From Nematostella vectensis (Eukaryota > Cnidaria > Anthozoa > Actiniaria > Edwardsiidae), in contig NC_064042.1 of NCBI RefSeq assembly GCF_932526225.1, forward strand, positions 12,039,040 through 12,103,039: a DNA stretch of 64,000 nt, given 5' to 3'. Positions 1 to 19,100 of this stretch are shown here, piece by piece. The translations under genes were made by a program, and so were the position numbers. The notes below the pieces were generated by a model. That model was not told the DNA's origin and did not search any database. It was given only the letters and a program-made list of their open reading frames with translations. How positions within the stretch are numbered: position 1 is the stretch's first letter; each line of letters begins with the position of its first letter.

Positions 1-655
1 TCCTTTTAAATAGCTTGCTGTTTAGTGTATTGGTTAAATATCCAAAACGATACAGTAGCTTGCTGTGTAGTGTTTGTGTTGAATGTTCGAAGTGTTACAG
101 TAGCTTGCTGTTTAGTGTCTTGGTTAAATGTCCGAAATGGTACAGTAGCTTGCTGTGTAGTGAATGGGTTAGATGTTCGAAGTATTACAGTAGCTTGCTG
201 TGTAGTTTTATTTTTTGTTAAACGTTCAAAGCGTTACAGTAGCTTGCTGTGTAGTGTTTGTGTTGAATGTTCGAAGTGTTACAGTAGCTTGCTGTTTAGT
301 GTCTGGATTAAATGTTCGAATTGTTACAGTAGCTTGCTGTGTAGTTTTTGTGTTAAATGTTCGAAGTGTTACAGTAGCTTTCTGTGAAGTGTTTGTGTTA
401 AATGTTTGAAGTTTTACAGTAGTTTGCTATTAGTGTTTGTGAATGTTCGTGTGTGTTCTACAGTAGATTGCTGTGTTTTTTGTGTTTGGTATTACAAGTG
501 CTACAGTAGCTTGCTGTTTAGTGTTTGTGTTAAATTTTCGAATTTTTTCAGTAGCCTGCTTTTGAGAATAACAAGTGGTACAGTAGCTTTCTGTGAAGTG
601 TTTGCACTGGATGTTTGAAGTGTTACAGTAACCTTTCTGTATGTTTGCAGTGTGA
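1..655. repeat. 45-bp minisatellite
   Basis: About 13 copies of a 45-bp unit built around ACAGTAGCTTGCTGTGTAGT, starting near 51, 96, 141, 186 and onward. It decays after about 400 and fades by about 655. It probably lies in an intron of the gene whose next exon starts at 776. Open frames inside it are repeat artefacts. Confidence 0.9.
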
Positions 656-775
656 AGTGTGACGGCGAGGGTCTGTGTAGTGTTTGTGTTGGGTGTTTAG
701 TGTGTTTCTTTAGCTTGCTGCGTGGTGTAACACTGGTCCGGACCGTCGTGATGTTATAATACGTTTCTACTGCAG

Positions 776-3365
776 GAAGGCGTAGGCCAGCAGTGCCTTC
801 TAAATCACCATGGCAACTCATACATGACCAGCGGTCTCTCCACACACTTGACAGACTACCAGCATCCAATGCGGGTAAAATCTCCTGGAAAGCGTCGCTG
901 GGATGGACATCAGTCGTCATGGAAACCAGAGAAACTGGACCGCCAAGTTCCGGGTAAGCAGAACCACAATTTCATGGGCAGGTATTCGTTGATGGGTTTT
1001 GACTGCGTGTCTTCGGTTTGTGTAAAAAAGATTGGGCTATAGCAAGCGCGTAGTAAGGGTGAGCGCACATTCTATGATTAGGCATCCAACAGGCCGCATT
1101 TCCTTTCAAAAGAAATGACACTCTCCCATCTCTGACAATACCTGGCTACGTTAGCTTTACCTTATAACTCTATCTTCTGATTTGGGTATGTGGCATGGTA
1201 ATAATTTGCCGAACTTCTCTAAGTGCTTCGACCAATCATCACTGTTCCCTTTATCTTCTACTAAAAAGCGGTTTTGTTATCTAGGAAAGGGATTTTAGCT
1301 AAATGGGACTAATTTTGGGGTAGACAACAAGAACACGCTAGATAAATCTAGCGCGAGGACAATTCTAAAGGAGGACGAGGTTTCTAATCCCCCCTGCTAA
1401 ACATAAAACAAGTTAATTATCAAGCGTATCAATACGAGACATCAATTTAAAAGTCTAGATCCAATGTGAAGAACGTAATATAATTATGTGTTTCAGAGAG
1501 TGAGAAGAACAGACTTTTGCATCGAAGGGTAAGTCTCTCGACAGGCAGTCAATGTCAGTAGTTCTATAAAGGAATGTATATGGAATTTATAACCGTAACT
1601 CGTAGCGGGCTTCAACCTCGATATACGAGCATTCTTTAAAAAATAAAACAAAGCAAGACTCAAACACGATATTTCAAGCTCTGTTTACCTTTTTACCAAT
1701 AAATATATATTTTTTCATCAACATAGACACCGCCATACATAGAATTAATGACAGTAGCCTTGGGCTGCCTGTGGTCTCTTAAGAATTGACGTCCCCATTT
1801 TCAAGTCCGACGCCTCGAACTAGCTCGACCTTTACTCGAGTTCTATAAAATAGTATACTATTCTTCCCTGGGTATTGTTGTTCATGAGATGGTAATAGGG
1901 TGTGGGGAATCGCTCTAGCCCGGGACACGCCCAAGCCAGGCAAAGGGTAAGGTGTGTGTGCTGGCGGTCAAGTCAATTCCGGCTTCCTACTAGGGGCGGG
2001 TGGGTGGGTCGCACATAAAAAAGTTTCCCCACCGGCAGCTTCGAATAGAGTGACAATGGTACCACGTGAACATCCCTTTTTTTACTCATTTACATAATCC
2101 CAGGGAATCAATTACCAAAGCAACTTGAGTTTGCATAGCACCACCAATAAGAAGTTTTCCAGATTATGTCCTGTGGAATTTTAGCGCAAAAGCGAGGCAA
2201 GTAGAAGTTTGTTTACAGCCAGTGACGCCATTAGCCAATAGTATTCATTCATGGGGAGCCGGTATTTTCTCCCATGCTGCAGTGCGCTACTACTCTACAT
2301 GAATGTAAAAGCGGTTGTAAATGTAAATGTTTGTCATTTGTATAGCGCTCTTTAACATACGAAATGATCAAATGCGCTTCACATGTGACTGACTTTACTC
2401 GTCAGTGTGTAGATACGGACTGATCCACGCAGTTTACAATCATGAGTGAGTTAGTGTGTTAGCATTGTCACTGAAGATGGCACCACAGGCCAGCGTCCCC
2501 AGCGGTTATTTTACGTCCCCCAATACAGGTTAATGATGTGCGATGAGAGACGGGACCTCCGGCTTAACGTCCTTATCCGAAAAGACGAGGAATTCACAGT
2601 TCCCAATGTAGAGAGCCAGGTCTATTTCACCTCTGAAAAATCCCAAGTTGATCTGACAAGGGCTCGAACCCCGGCCCTCTTGCTTGAGAAGCGAAGGCCG
2701 TACGACCCCCCCCCCCCCCCCCCCGTACCAATGAGCTATCGCGCCACTCTCTTACTTTTGGCACTATTGCAAAACAAGGGCCTGTTGACATGAAGAGCAA
2801 GGGGGGAGGTGGGCGAGTTATTTCGGGCCAAGTGAAAACTCCATACTTTACTGTTGTTCAAAAATCAACGTTCACATGCGAAACAAGACAACTCGGGGCC
2901 CCTAGAAGGTAGGTATAACCCTGGGACAGAGTTGTCTTGCTCCATGTGAACGGCTCACACCGAGTTGTCCCGTGGGGTACGGACAACTTTGACTTCAGTA
3001 TGCATATGTTTTGAACGATTTCGTGTCATTTCGATAATCAAGGGGCGGCTACAATGTGCTATTCATCCTAAACCTACGGTCATCTCGGGCTTGATTTTAA
3101 GCATGTGAACCCAAGCCAGAGTTGTCCATACCCCGAAACAACCCTCTTCACGTGAACAGGCCCTAAGTGATTTTTATTCTTTCAGAATTCCACGCTTCCC
3201 GTCATCCCCACCGCCGATATGTACAGTACAGAAACAAGCTCTAATTTCCGGACTCCTACAGAGATACCACAGGCCATCCGGGAGCCGGAAAGTGTTTTTA
3301 AGTACCGACATAGGAAAAGTGATGTTACCCCATTTTCCCCAGTTATTCTTAGATCAAACAAATAA
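776..3365 (+). CDS. Uncharacterised protein, 3' three exons
   Basis: Three exons join in phase: 776-953 (acceptor CTGCAG, donor GGTAAGC), 1497-1528 (acceptor TTTCAG, donor GGTAAGTC) and 3186-3365 (acceptor TTTCAG, stop TAA). The 32-nt middle exon exactly repairs the phase between its neighbours, which is good support for the model. The 5' exons must lie outside the window. The visible product is about 130 residues, basic and hydrophilic, with LSTHLTDYQHP early, RRWDGHQSSWKP in the middle and an end reading TPFSPVILRSNK. There is no signal peptide, membrane segment or recognised domain. I do not recognise the family. Small basic Pro/Arg/Tyr-rich proteins of this kind are often axonemal, and the neighbour is a ZBBX-like gene, but that is only a suggestion. 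An AATAAA overlaps the stop (3361) and another lies near 3498. The gene is convergent with the ZBBX-like gene, 510 bp between stops. Confidence 0.6.
2318..2755 (-). mobile_element. tRNA-derived SINE, minus strand
   Basis: On the minus strand the head (about 2755 to 2650) carries a Pol III A-box-like GCGCGATAGCTCATTGGTAC and a B-box-like GGTTCGAGCCC, interrupted by a run of about 21 G (C on the plus strand, 2704-2724). The body continues to a tail with AAAGAGCGCTATACAAATG and then a short ATTTAC repeat near 2318. A tRNA-like head plus a tail ending GCGCTATACAAATG is the usual layout of ancient animal SINEs. The open frame at 2533-2793 is inside it and is not a gene. It lies in the last intron of the gene ending at 3365. 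Confidence 0.7.
2777..3164. mobile_element. MITE with AGGGCCTGTT inverted termini
   Basis: The left end AGGGCCTGTTGACATGAAGAG matches the reverse complement of the right end (CTCTTCACGTGAACAGGCCCT) with few mismatches. Internally there are repeated GAGTTGTCC/GGACAACT motifs. About 388 bp, no coding capacity, placed directly after the SINE in the same intron. Confidence 0.65.
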
Positions 3366-3589
3366 ACTAACTCGTTGATTTTATTTGAAAAAGTAATAAC
3401 AACACAATGCGTTATTTTTTTTTTTTAAATTAAATATATATATTTTAGCCGTAAACTATGCTGGTTAAATTTGCAGAACAATGAATGTGTCTGACCAATA
3501 AAGAGGCAGACAGTTCAACGACGTGATTTCATTGGCTTTTCTTTTCACTGTATTTAGAATGGAGCCTTCGCTTATCGCTGCATTGCCCT

Positions 3590-3875
3590 TATCACGCACT
3601 GAGCACGTGATCACTTAAGACTCAAGACGTGATCACATCAAAACGTCCACGTGCTATTATTGAGCCTTCACTCCATCTTCCCGCTTTTAAACATAGCATC
3701 TTTATCGTGACATGATTGTCACAAGCCGAGCACATGATCACAAGTAACTGTCCACGTGCTTTTCACTCCATCATCCCGCTTTTAATAGTCATTTCTATAT
3801 CGCCCAGCAGTCACTGCTCTAGATTGTCATGTCTTTCACGAGTGGGGCACGTGATCACATCAAACTGTCCACGTG

Positions 3876-3905
<30 letters not shown>
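3590..3905. repeat. Tandem copies of the ZBBX-like gene 3' end
   Basis: Three diverged copies of a roughly 120-bp unit containing CACGTGATCACATCAAA, then CCACGTGCT, then AGCCTTCACTCCATC. The right-hand copy covers the last codons and stop of the ZBBX-like gene (3876). The two others lie downstream of it on its own strand, so the unit was probably duplicated out of the gene terminus. Confidence 0.65.
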
Positions 3906-10935
<7,030 letters not shown>

Positions 10936-12485
10936 TCCAGTCAAACTCCTAACCGTGTGGGTGCCGAAATTTTGGAGCTATAAGGTGAAACAAACCCTGC
11001 TTATTTCAAATCTTATATTCTCTCCTCTGGCATCGGAGGTTTGTTATGGCCGCCGCGCTTTCGTAAATGGTCACGTGACCAGAGGTAAATGTTGACTTGT
11101 CATGGCAACGGGTTGCTGGACTCAGTCGCTACTCTATTTCACCCTGCACAGGGCACCCATCCGATAACCATCACTTGTTTGATTACAGGACAAAAAAAAT
11201 ATGTTGAGATTTTGCCCTTGCTAAAGGCGGAACTCCTGAATATATATAATTTTACAAACTGTGGAGAAGTCGCAAAATCCAAATAAGCAGAAAGTGTTAA
11301 AATTCCATTCGAACGAGACAGATTATTTTAGAATTTTAACGTTGCATCTCTTTGCAATAATTTCCCGAAAAAAAAAAAATTTGTTCCACCGATTTCGCCC
11401 CCTCCCCTCAAGAAAAATTCTGGGTACGGGCCTGCTAAAGTAATATCGTACAGGGAACTAGAATGTTGTCAGAGAGGGGCAGAGAGTTTTTTTTATTTTA
11501 TTAATTGTATAATCAATTAAATCAAGGGGACGTCGCACAAGCCAGATTGAAAACCTTGATTTTTCCGTTTATGATAACCAATAAAACGATAATACAAGAA
11601 AAGAGAAAGTAAATGTGCTGGAAAAATATTTTATTGTTCGAGAAGAGAGATACGACAAATACAAGAGATACCTCCAGACAGACAGAAAGACAGGACGGCG
11701 CATCCCACAGGAACCCCCTCGCGGCCACGAGGAATTTATCGCATAATTCACAACTTTCTATACATTTTCTATACACATGGTGCTATGCGTAGTCTCCTGC
11801 GCAGCCGGAATCGACCAATCACAATTTGGTTTCCATACCCTGAAACCGTTCGCGCCATATCTAGTGAACCAATCAAAACATGCGTAAAATCTAGAAAATC
11901 GTTCGTGGGATACTGACCCATAAGGATGTGCAGCAGGAGACTTTGCGCTGCTGCTAACACCGAAACTAATATTCAATTGTAGAGTGTTTATGTAGACATT
12001 TATTATTCATTGAACCCGATTCATTAAAAAAATCGGAAAATAGACAGATCCGAGTAGAAATACGAAGTAAAACATGTTGGAAATAAATAGTACCATATTA
12101 TTTGAGTACATAGAGTTGCCATAAGGTTGCTATCAATGTATTTTTTTCTCGCGACATCACCAACCAATAAGGTATCGGCTTAGATTCTGCATAATGACGT
12201 AAGATTATTAAATGAGAAGACAGGTGTATAGAGTTTATCCCAAGAGAAACACGAGTATGTTTAACAGCTAAAACTACTTCAGATGTGGCCCTTGGGCGAA
12301 CATAAACTGATATCAGTGGCGGGGAACTGAATAATGCGGCTACCAAAATATTAAATTAGCCAAATATCACTCTAGACAGCTGATATATAACGACTATAGA
12401 ATGTTTTAATTTTCTTGCATTTTTAAAAACAACATTAATTTATTCCTGGGCAAAGGTTCTATCGTCAAGCTTCACTTAGGAACAA
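10936..12485. other. Spacer between divergent ZBBX-like and NHE genes
   Basis: 1.55 kb between two divergent start codons. It must hold the ZBBX-like promoter and probably that of the first NHE exon. Short frames on both strands near 11.1-12.3 kb show no domain, no consistent splice sites and no recognisable similarity. No repeat family was seen here. Confidence 0.6.
11069..11109. promoter_or_regulatory. E-box palindrome and RFX (X-box) half-site
   Basis: A perfect palindrome GGTCACGTGACC (11069-11080) contains the 10-mer GTCACGTGAC used by bHLH-ZIP factors such as TFEB/MITF. GTCATGGCAAC (11099-11109) resembles an RFX X-box with a strong half-site GGCAAC. Both are 130-175 bp upstream of the ZBBX-like start codon. 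An X-box would suit a ciliary gene. Function is inferred from motif alone. Confidence 0.35.
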
Positions 12486-12723
12486 ATGGCATATATGTCC
12501 GTAATATGCGGCCTTTTGGTCATAGTTGAGCGAGTTGGGCCTGCATGGGGCGCCAAGGGACTGGAGAAGCACTGGGATAGAAAAACTACTAGAGGCCACG
12601 AACTCGACAGCATTAATCTGCTAATCTACATTGGACTTCTGCTGTTAACAATCATAACTCAATGGATTTTCAAGCGCTATCGTTTTTGGTACGTTCACTA
12701 CACTGGACTGGCTCTTGCGTATG
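12486..12723 (+). CDS. NHE6/7/9-like: Alternative first exon (a) of the endosomal Na+/H+ exchanger
   Basis: Codes for 79 residues plus one base: a hydrophobic N-terminus (VICGLLVIV), a short charged linker with HELDSINLLIYIGLLLL (first transmembrane helix) and an end VHYTGLALAYG, then donor GTAAGT. It ends in the same phase, and at the same residue pair YG, as the exon at 13191-13452, so either can splice to 14349. It retains the NHE signature less well than exon b (VHYTG against LHETG). It is most simply a duplicated first exon with its own promoter, giving a 641-residue isoform. No frameshift or stop is present. Confidence 0.75.
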
Positions 12724-13190
12724 GTAAGTATTCTAAATTTTCTATATTTTTTCATATCATTTTTTTATTTTATTTACACTAGCTTTTGAGACTCTTTTAA
12801 ATTGTATTATTTTAATATTCTTAATATGGCATCTTCGGACACGTGGGGTAATTGCCCAGACAACAGATTGTTAAATTGAAATCGCTTGAGATCTCCAGCC
12901 TTGCTAAATGTGTGTATGTGTTAGCCTGCGTAGCGGCTTTGTAGCTCTCAAGGGAAGGGAAGGGGGGGGAATGTTATTCCAACCCCTCCCCCCACCACCA
13001 CCACTTCCCAATCAATAGTTTCGACACACCACAAGTTAAACTTGCTCGGTACTTACGAAAAATATCATGTAGAAGTTTTCATCACGAAAACTTTACCTAT
13101 ACTAGTGAGGGTTTTTTGTCGTACAACCTTATATTTTTGATAAAGCATTCGTGTTGCGCGGGGTCTGGCACTAGTGGCTGATTTTCCATC

Positions 13191-16100
13191 ATGGCGGCCG
13201 GGGGAAGGTTGTGTCAAGTTGCGGCATCTCTTGCTATGATGATGCTTTCATTGCATAGCGCTCTCGCGAGTGACGACCTAGGAAGAAAACTAGAGAAAAA
13301 AGCCTCAAGAAAGGAAAGCACGTACAGCAAGCTTGACACAGCGTTCTTGTTGCTTATGATGGCTCTGCTTATCGTCACTGTGTTGACCATTTGGTTGTTC
13401 AAAGTAAAGAGGTTCCGGTTTCTTCACGAGACTGGCGTATGCATGATTTACGGTAGGCTTGTAGTATCTGCGAGTTTATATGAATAAGCTGTGACTACTT
13501 GTTTACCCGGAACTGGTCTTTGAGATGTTTGTAAAGCCGCTCCCGTCTTTGACCAAAAACGACATTCAATCCCCTCTCTTCTTTGACGAATCGAGAGATT
13601 CCAGACCTCACACAAGTCAAGAACACAGTTTTTAAAATCTCTGAAACTACTGAATACCTCAGAATCTCCTGTACGAGGCCTTGGTTGTTTGTTTAAGATA
13701 TTTCTAGTGGTCTAACTTGCGTGCTTCGTGCAATTTTGCGTCTTCAGTTGGACAGGTGTTGTTGTTTGTGCTGATGTTCCCGGAAATGCTCAAATGTCAT
13801 GTCATATCTAACCACATGGCGTGATCTTAGTAGAATACGAAACTGTTATTAGACAAAAAGCGCTTATTTTAAAGCTGTCTTTCTTGAAATAACTTCAATA
13901 TTATAGCAATTGCAATATTTTGACTATTTCATTATATGTTTATATAACAATAATCTTATATATAAAAAGTGGAATGAATTTATTTTCATGTCTTCATTAA
14001 AAAAACTAGATCTAGTATATAGCTGATATGTACAGTAGCTAACCACTCCAATTTTGTTACTGTCTAATCATTATTCACTTCCTTGATCTTTGTTGCCCAG
14101 TGGGGAATTTGCCCCCCCCCCCCCCCCCCCCCCCTTGAACCCCTCCCTTCCCACCCTTTTTTGAACCTTGAGAGAGATATGGTTATAGTGAATGTCATGT
14201 CTGAAATCTGGCTACTAAGTAAAAAAAGCGGAAGGTCAAGCAAATTGCATACACTAAAAGATAACATAAAGCTCTAGAAGATAAAGGTTTACAGGAGAAT
14301 TATCATGTTTATCAAATAACATGCTAAATCAATTTTCTTGTACTTTAGGAATGATAACTGGCTTAGTGATTAAATATGCTGGTGGCATAAAGAAATCCCA
14401 TTATACAGTTAACTGTACCATGCCTGGCGCCAAGGATATTATCTGGATGCAAGTACAAAATGGAACCAGATACTCTTATAAACTCTCTGGCCCTGTGTTA
14501 CCCACAGAAGGGGGAGGAGAGTTAGAGGAAAAGGTATATTCTGTAATCACTTGAATAAGCCCCTTCCCTAAATAAGCGCAGGGCAGTACTACCTGAAAAT
14601 ATTAACACAGACAAGTCCATGTTACTTACTAGTCTTCCCGTTTTTATTCTGACAGATTTGTATAATACATTACTGTGCTTCAAAATGTTTGGTGCAGATT
14701 ATGCCTTCTGGGTTGCAATACCTCTACCTACAGTACCACCACATTTTATCATTATAAAGTTTTCCTTTGGTTCTGGGAGGATTTTGATATAAGCACCTCC
14801 CCTAAAGTGCCTTTCAAGGAACATGATGATTTTGGGAGAGATCTAGATTTTATTTGCAAGGGGATACATGTTTCAGATTAAACATTACCTCTTTGCTATG
14901 GCTTGTAGGGATGGTAAAAGTTCTGTGCAGCTCACTAAGTTCTGTCTACGTTTTTGTTTTGTAGGCTGTGTTTGATCCTGAGATCTTCTTCTTTGTTCTT
15001 CTTCCACCAATTATATTCTTTGCTGGTTATGATATGAAAAAGGTTAATATGTGTACTGGCTGTCATATTTACCTTGATGTCCAATTTATTTATGTTTGAC
15101 AACTCACACGAAAACTGACCTTAGAGCCTTTTCGTTCCATGAGTTAGCCAGCATTGTGGGTGCTTACATTCCATTATCAAGGCAAAACAGGACCTTAGTG
15201 GGTGGGGTACTGGGGGCACATGCAAAAGCATTATGAAGCATAAGAAAAAAGTGACAACAGTAAAAGAGCTGAATCTTTTGATTTTCAATGTTGATGAAAC
15301 TCGAGACATTATAAACTAAGCACTATAGGTTCAAAGTAGCCTCTCTATCCTCTTAGTATCAAGAATAGTTTTCAAACAAAGTACACAAGTGTTTCTGTTT
15401 GGTTTGGTTGTGATTATGGGTGCTAGTAGGGGATCGAATGGCAAAGTTGCAACAATGCTTCACATCTAAACAGTATCCACTACCACTCGCCTCTCAAGAA
15501 ATAGTTTGATATTTACTCTGATAGATTGCATTCTACAATGCAGGAGCATGCATTCTGTTCCAGAGGCAAAAGCTTTCTGTGATGCAGTTGGGAGCATCTT
15601 GGCATGGGCATGAGTTTGACCAGATAACTGAACATACTTGTACTGTACATATGTACAACATTCATGCAATATATATTTTGTTTGCACTTCACAGTTGTTG
15701 AGCTGTTAAAAGGGGAAGAGCTATCTTTTGATATTCATGTTATCCCATGTTTATATTGTTTTATGTTTTGTTTTCCTAGAGATTCTTTTTTAGGAATATT
15801 GGGGCTATCCTAGCATATGCTTTTGCTGGCACTACAATTTCCTGCATGGTATTTGGGTAAGTTTACTCTTCATCACAATTGATGCCAGAATTTTAGTTAC
15901 TATAAACTATAGTTAGTGCCTGCAAGGTATTTATCAGGAATCCAGGGACGGTATAGTAGAAGGAGGGAGTAAGGAATGTTTATAGTGTGAACTATTTTGA
16001 CAGCTGATTTCTAGATAGATAGATATGTTTGTTTATTTAACTGCCTTTGGCAGTTCATTTACAATAAACTGAATAAGAGGCACCAGTCAGAACACATAGG

Positions 16101-19100
16101 ATGGACAAGTTACGTATTACATTATTATTATTATTGTTTAGGGTGATAGTGTATGCATACACAAAGTTTGCAACAGTGTACAAGGACTTTGATTTCCTGG
16201 AATGTCTACTGTTTGGTGCGCTTATATCAGCCACAGATCCAGGTATGACACATTTTTTAACTTAAGACAGGATTATCGGTTCCAACAATGCATGTTAGGG
16301 CCACTGTGCCCTAATTTATCCCGATGTGCTGATTAGTTTTCATTGCATGGAATATCAGTTTCACAATGGTCACAGCAATGTGTACTGTGCCCAATACCTT
16401 CAGTCAGAATGGCTGAATTGTTTTCCTTTGATCCCTGGACAATTCGAATTGGAAAGCTGTGATAACTAATTGGAACAATATCAGTCAAGCAATAGATATT
16501 ATAATATATCAAGATATTCAAATGTTCAATCAAGCATTATAAACCATATTCACGTTTAGAATCCTAACATATGTATTAGAATGTCCCATCTTGATATTGA
16601 GAAACAGAAGATTCTAGTAATGCCTGGTGCATACTAGTGACATAACGGCATAACAACAATGGCGCAAGCACTCTTTCAAGCCCGACATAAGGACATGGAC
16701 ATAATGACATGAAAGAAAAAACATGTTTTTTTCACTTATATGTCAAAATGTCGAACCATTCACACTTGAACATATGAACATAAGGGTGCACGCGCCTATG
16801 TCATTATGTCGTTATGTCACTAGTGTGTACCAGGCATATGCTCACATCCTTTAACAAGTCAAATTCACGGCTGAGAAACAGATACTATCCATGTCTCAAC
16901 CGGGAATCTAACCCATTTCATCAGAGGTGAGAAGTCACATATTTATGCTGAGGCATTAACACACTGGGCCACCTGAATCCTACGGTACTGTATAAGGTGT
17001 TTCCATGGGCCCCACCCTGTAACTACTGTATTTCCTTTGTGTTTTCAGTGACCATTCTGGCTATCTTTCATGACCTCCATGTGGACGTGGATCTTTATGC
17101 ATTGGTGTTTGGTGAAAGCGTGATGAATGACGCTGTTGCTATTGTATTGTTTAGGTAAGCTTTAGGATAATTAATGGTAGCCATTGCTTTTTCTTCAGAC
17201 CACAATTATACATGATGCTCAAGATAAAGAACATCTCCAGTTTGAGGGGAGCCTAAGTTATCAGAGCTTGAGTATCTAGGGTTCCCCTGTATGTATAATG
17301 CACATTTACATCACATGTCATAACCTGGATAGTCTGCATATAGAAAAACTCCAAGTCAACATACTGAAACAAAGTACAGTCCCACATTTAAGAACACACA
17401 TTTACATAACATGTCTTAACCTGGATTGTTGGCATGGAAAAAAGTCAACTAAATACAGTCGCACAAGTAGGAGTTTACTGTTTACACAACACAAAATGAA
17501 GATGAGGCGAAGAAGCATTTGTTTGTGATAGTAGATTTTGTCAGCAATGTACTGTATATAGTATTACCATGTTATGTCATTGATAGTATTTGACACTTTT
17601 TTTAGAAGCTTTTTAGACTAAGTGTGAACATAGTTAATAGGCCTCTATTAACTATGTTATGAAAAATGCCGAATTGCTTAATCCATTTAAATGGTTGTCT
17701 GCCAGTTGTCTACACTATTGAGCCAGTGAAATAATGCACAAATTCAAGTTAAAAATGTGCATAAAGCAACATTTCAGCCAGCTTTGAGCTCTTTTGCATC
17801 CAACAAAATTTGCTGGCAGTTGCGAGTCAGGGACATCCATGCATTTAGAAACAAGATACAGTAGATCTACTGAATTGTGTCTGTTGATACATTTAGTTGT
17901 TCTGTAAGACACTAGTCGAGCTTGTTTCCCTGTTCCCAGGTCTATAGAGTCTTATCTCCTTGATAATGCATCCGGTGTGTTCCAAGTTGACAAGTTCTTC
18001 TCTTCTGTCGGGGTCTTCATTGGAGTGTTCTCTGGTTCATTCTTCCTAGGATTTCTAATGGGGCTTGTCACTGCTCTTGTATCCTTTGTTATAAAGTACA
18101 ATTGTTTATGATATTAGAGGGCTATACATACCCTAGGCCTATAAGTTGTCTTTTTTGGCAGGTCCATGGAACAAAATAATATAAAAAAGGTGGTCTCAAA
18201 CAATTAACTGTGACATCCTTCATATACATTACTTACATACAGTAGAACACCCACTGATTATTCCTTTACTAAAACATAGATAACAAAACTTACCAAAATA
18301 TCAGACTTCCCACTTCTAGAAACTGCACTGTTCTTTTTGCTTTCTTGGTCAACCTTCTTAATGGCAGAAGCAGCAGGATTAACAGGTTTGTTCAAACAGA
18401 GCTTGAAGCACTAGGGTGGGGCTAGGGGGTCCTTTGACCCCCTTCCCCTTTTTGAGAGTTTTGTTGTTAGAAATATTTGTTTGAGTCATTAGTAGCAACT
18501 GCTCTGTCTGGGGTCAAAACCCCCTCACATTGAAAGTCACTTTGTTTGAAGAAAATAAATGTCTGAGGGACGGGAGGTACTGTTCATGTGCCATCGCCTG
18601 CTTGACTTTGCTGACGTGACAAATTCAACTCAGCTTGAATTATCGATAGATCTACGGTATGTGACCTACCAAAAAACCACTGGATCAGTTATAAGCTGTC
18701 AATCTGGCCATCATTCACCCCACATTTTTAAATCCATGATCCGCCCCTGTGACTACATATCAAGGGTGTGGCCAGGGTATTTGATACCCCTCTCACTGTC
18801 TCCTTTTATAAATATTTTTTATGTCATTAGTTATAATCTGATCTAATTCTCTGTTTCAACTATACCCAAATTATATCCAAGCAAATGATTTTCTGTTACA
18901 ATACAAATATTTTTTTTTTTTGCTTTTCTCACAGGAATTGTGGCAGTTCTATTTTGTGGCATTTCACAAGCTCATTATACTTACAACAATTTATCTGATG
19001 AGTCTAAACACAATACAAAACAGGTAAGTAACATTGACATTATGAGGAATTCATATCAAGATGTGATTTACATACAAATATCTGCTTTTTCCATTTGTTA

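Noticed and set aside
2640-2755. Possible tRNA gene on the minus strand
   Set aside because: A and B box-like motifs are present but a G run splits the body and no acceptor stem or anticodon arm forms; SINE head is the better call.
2533-2793. 86-residue frame with a proline run
   Set aside because: Lies within a minus-strand tRNA-derived SINE; the proline run is a C homopolymer.
11522-12346. Minus-strand frames with hydrophobic stretches
   Set aside because: No splice partners, no domain, and composition like surrounding AT-rich DNA.
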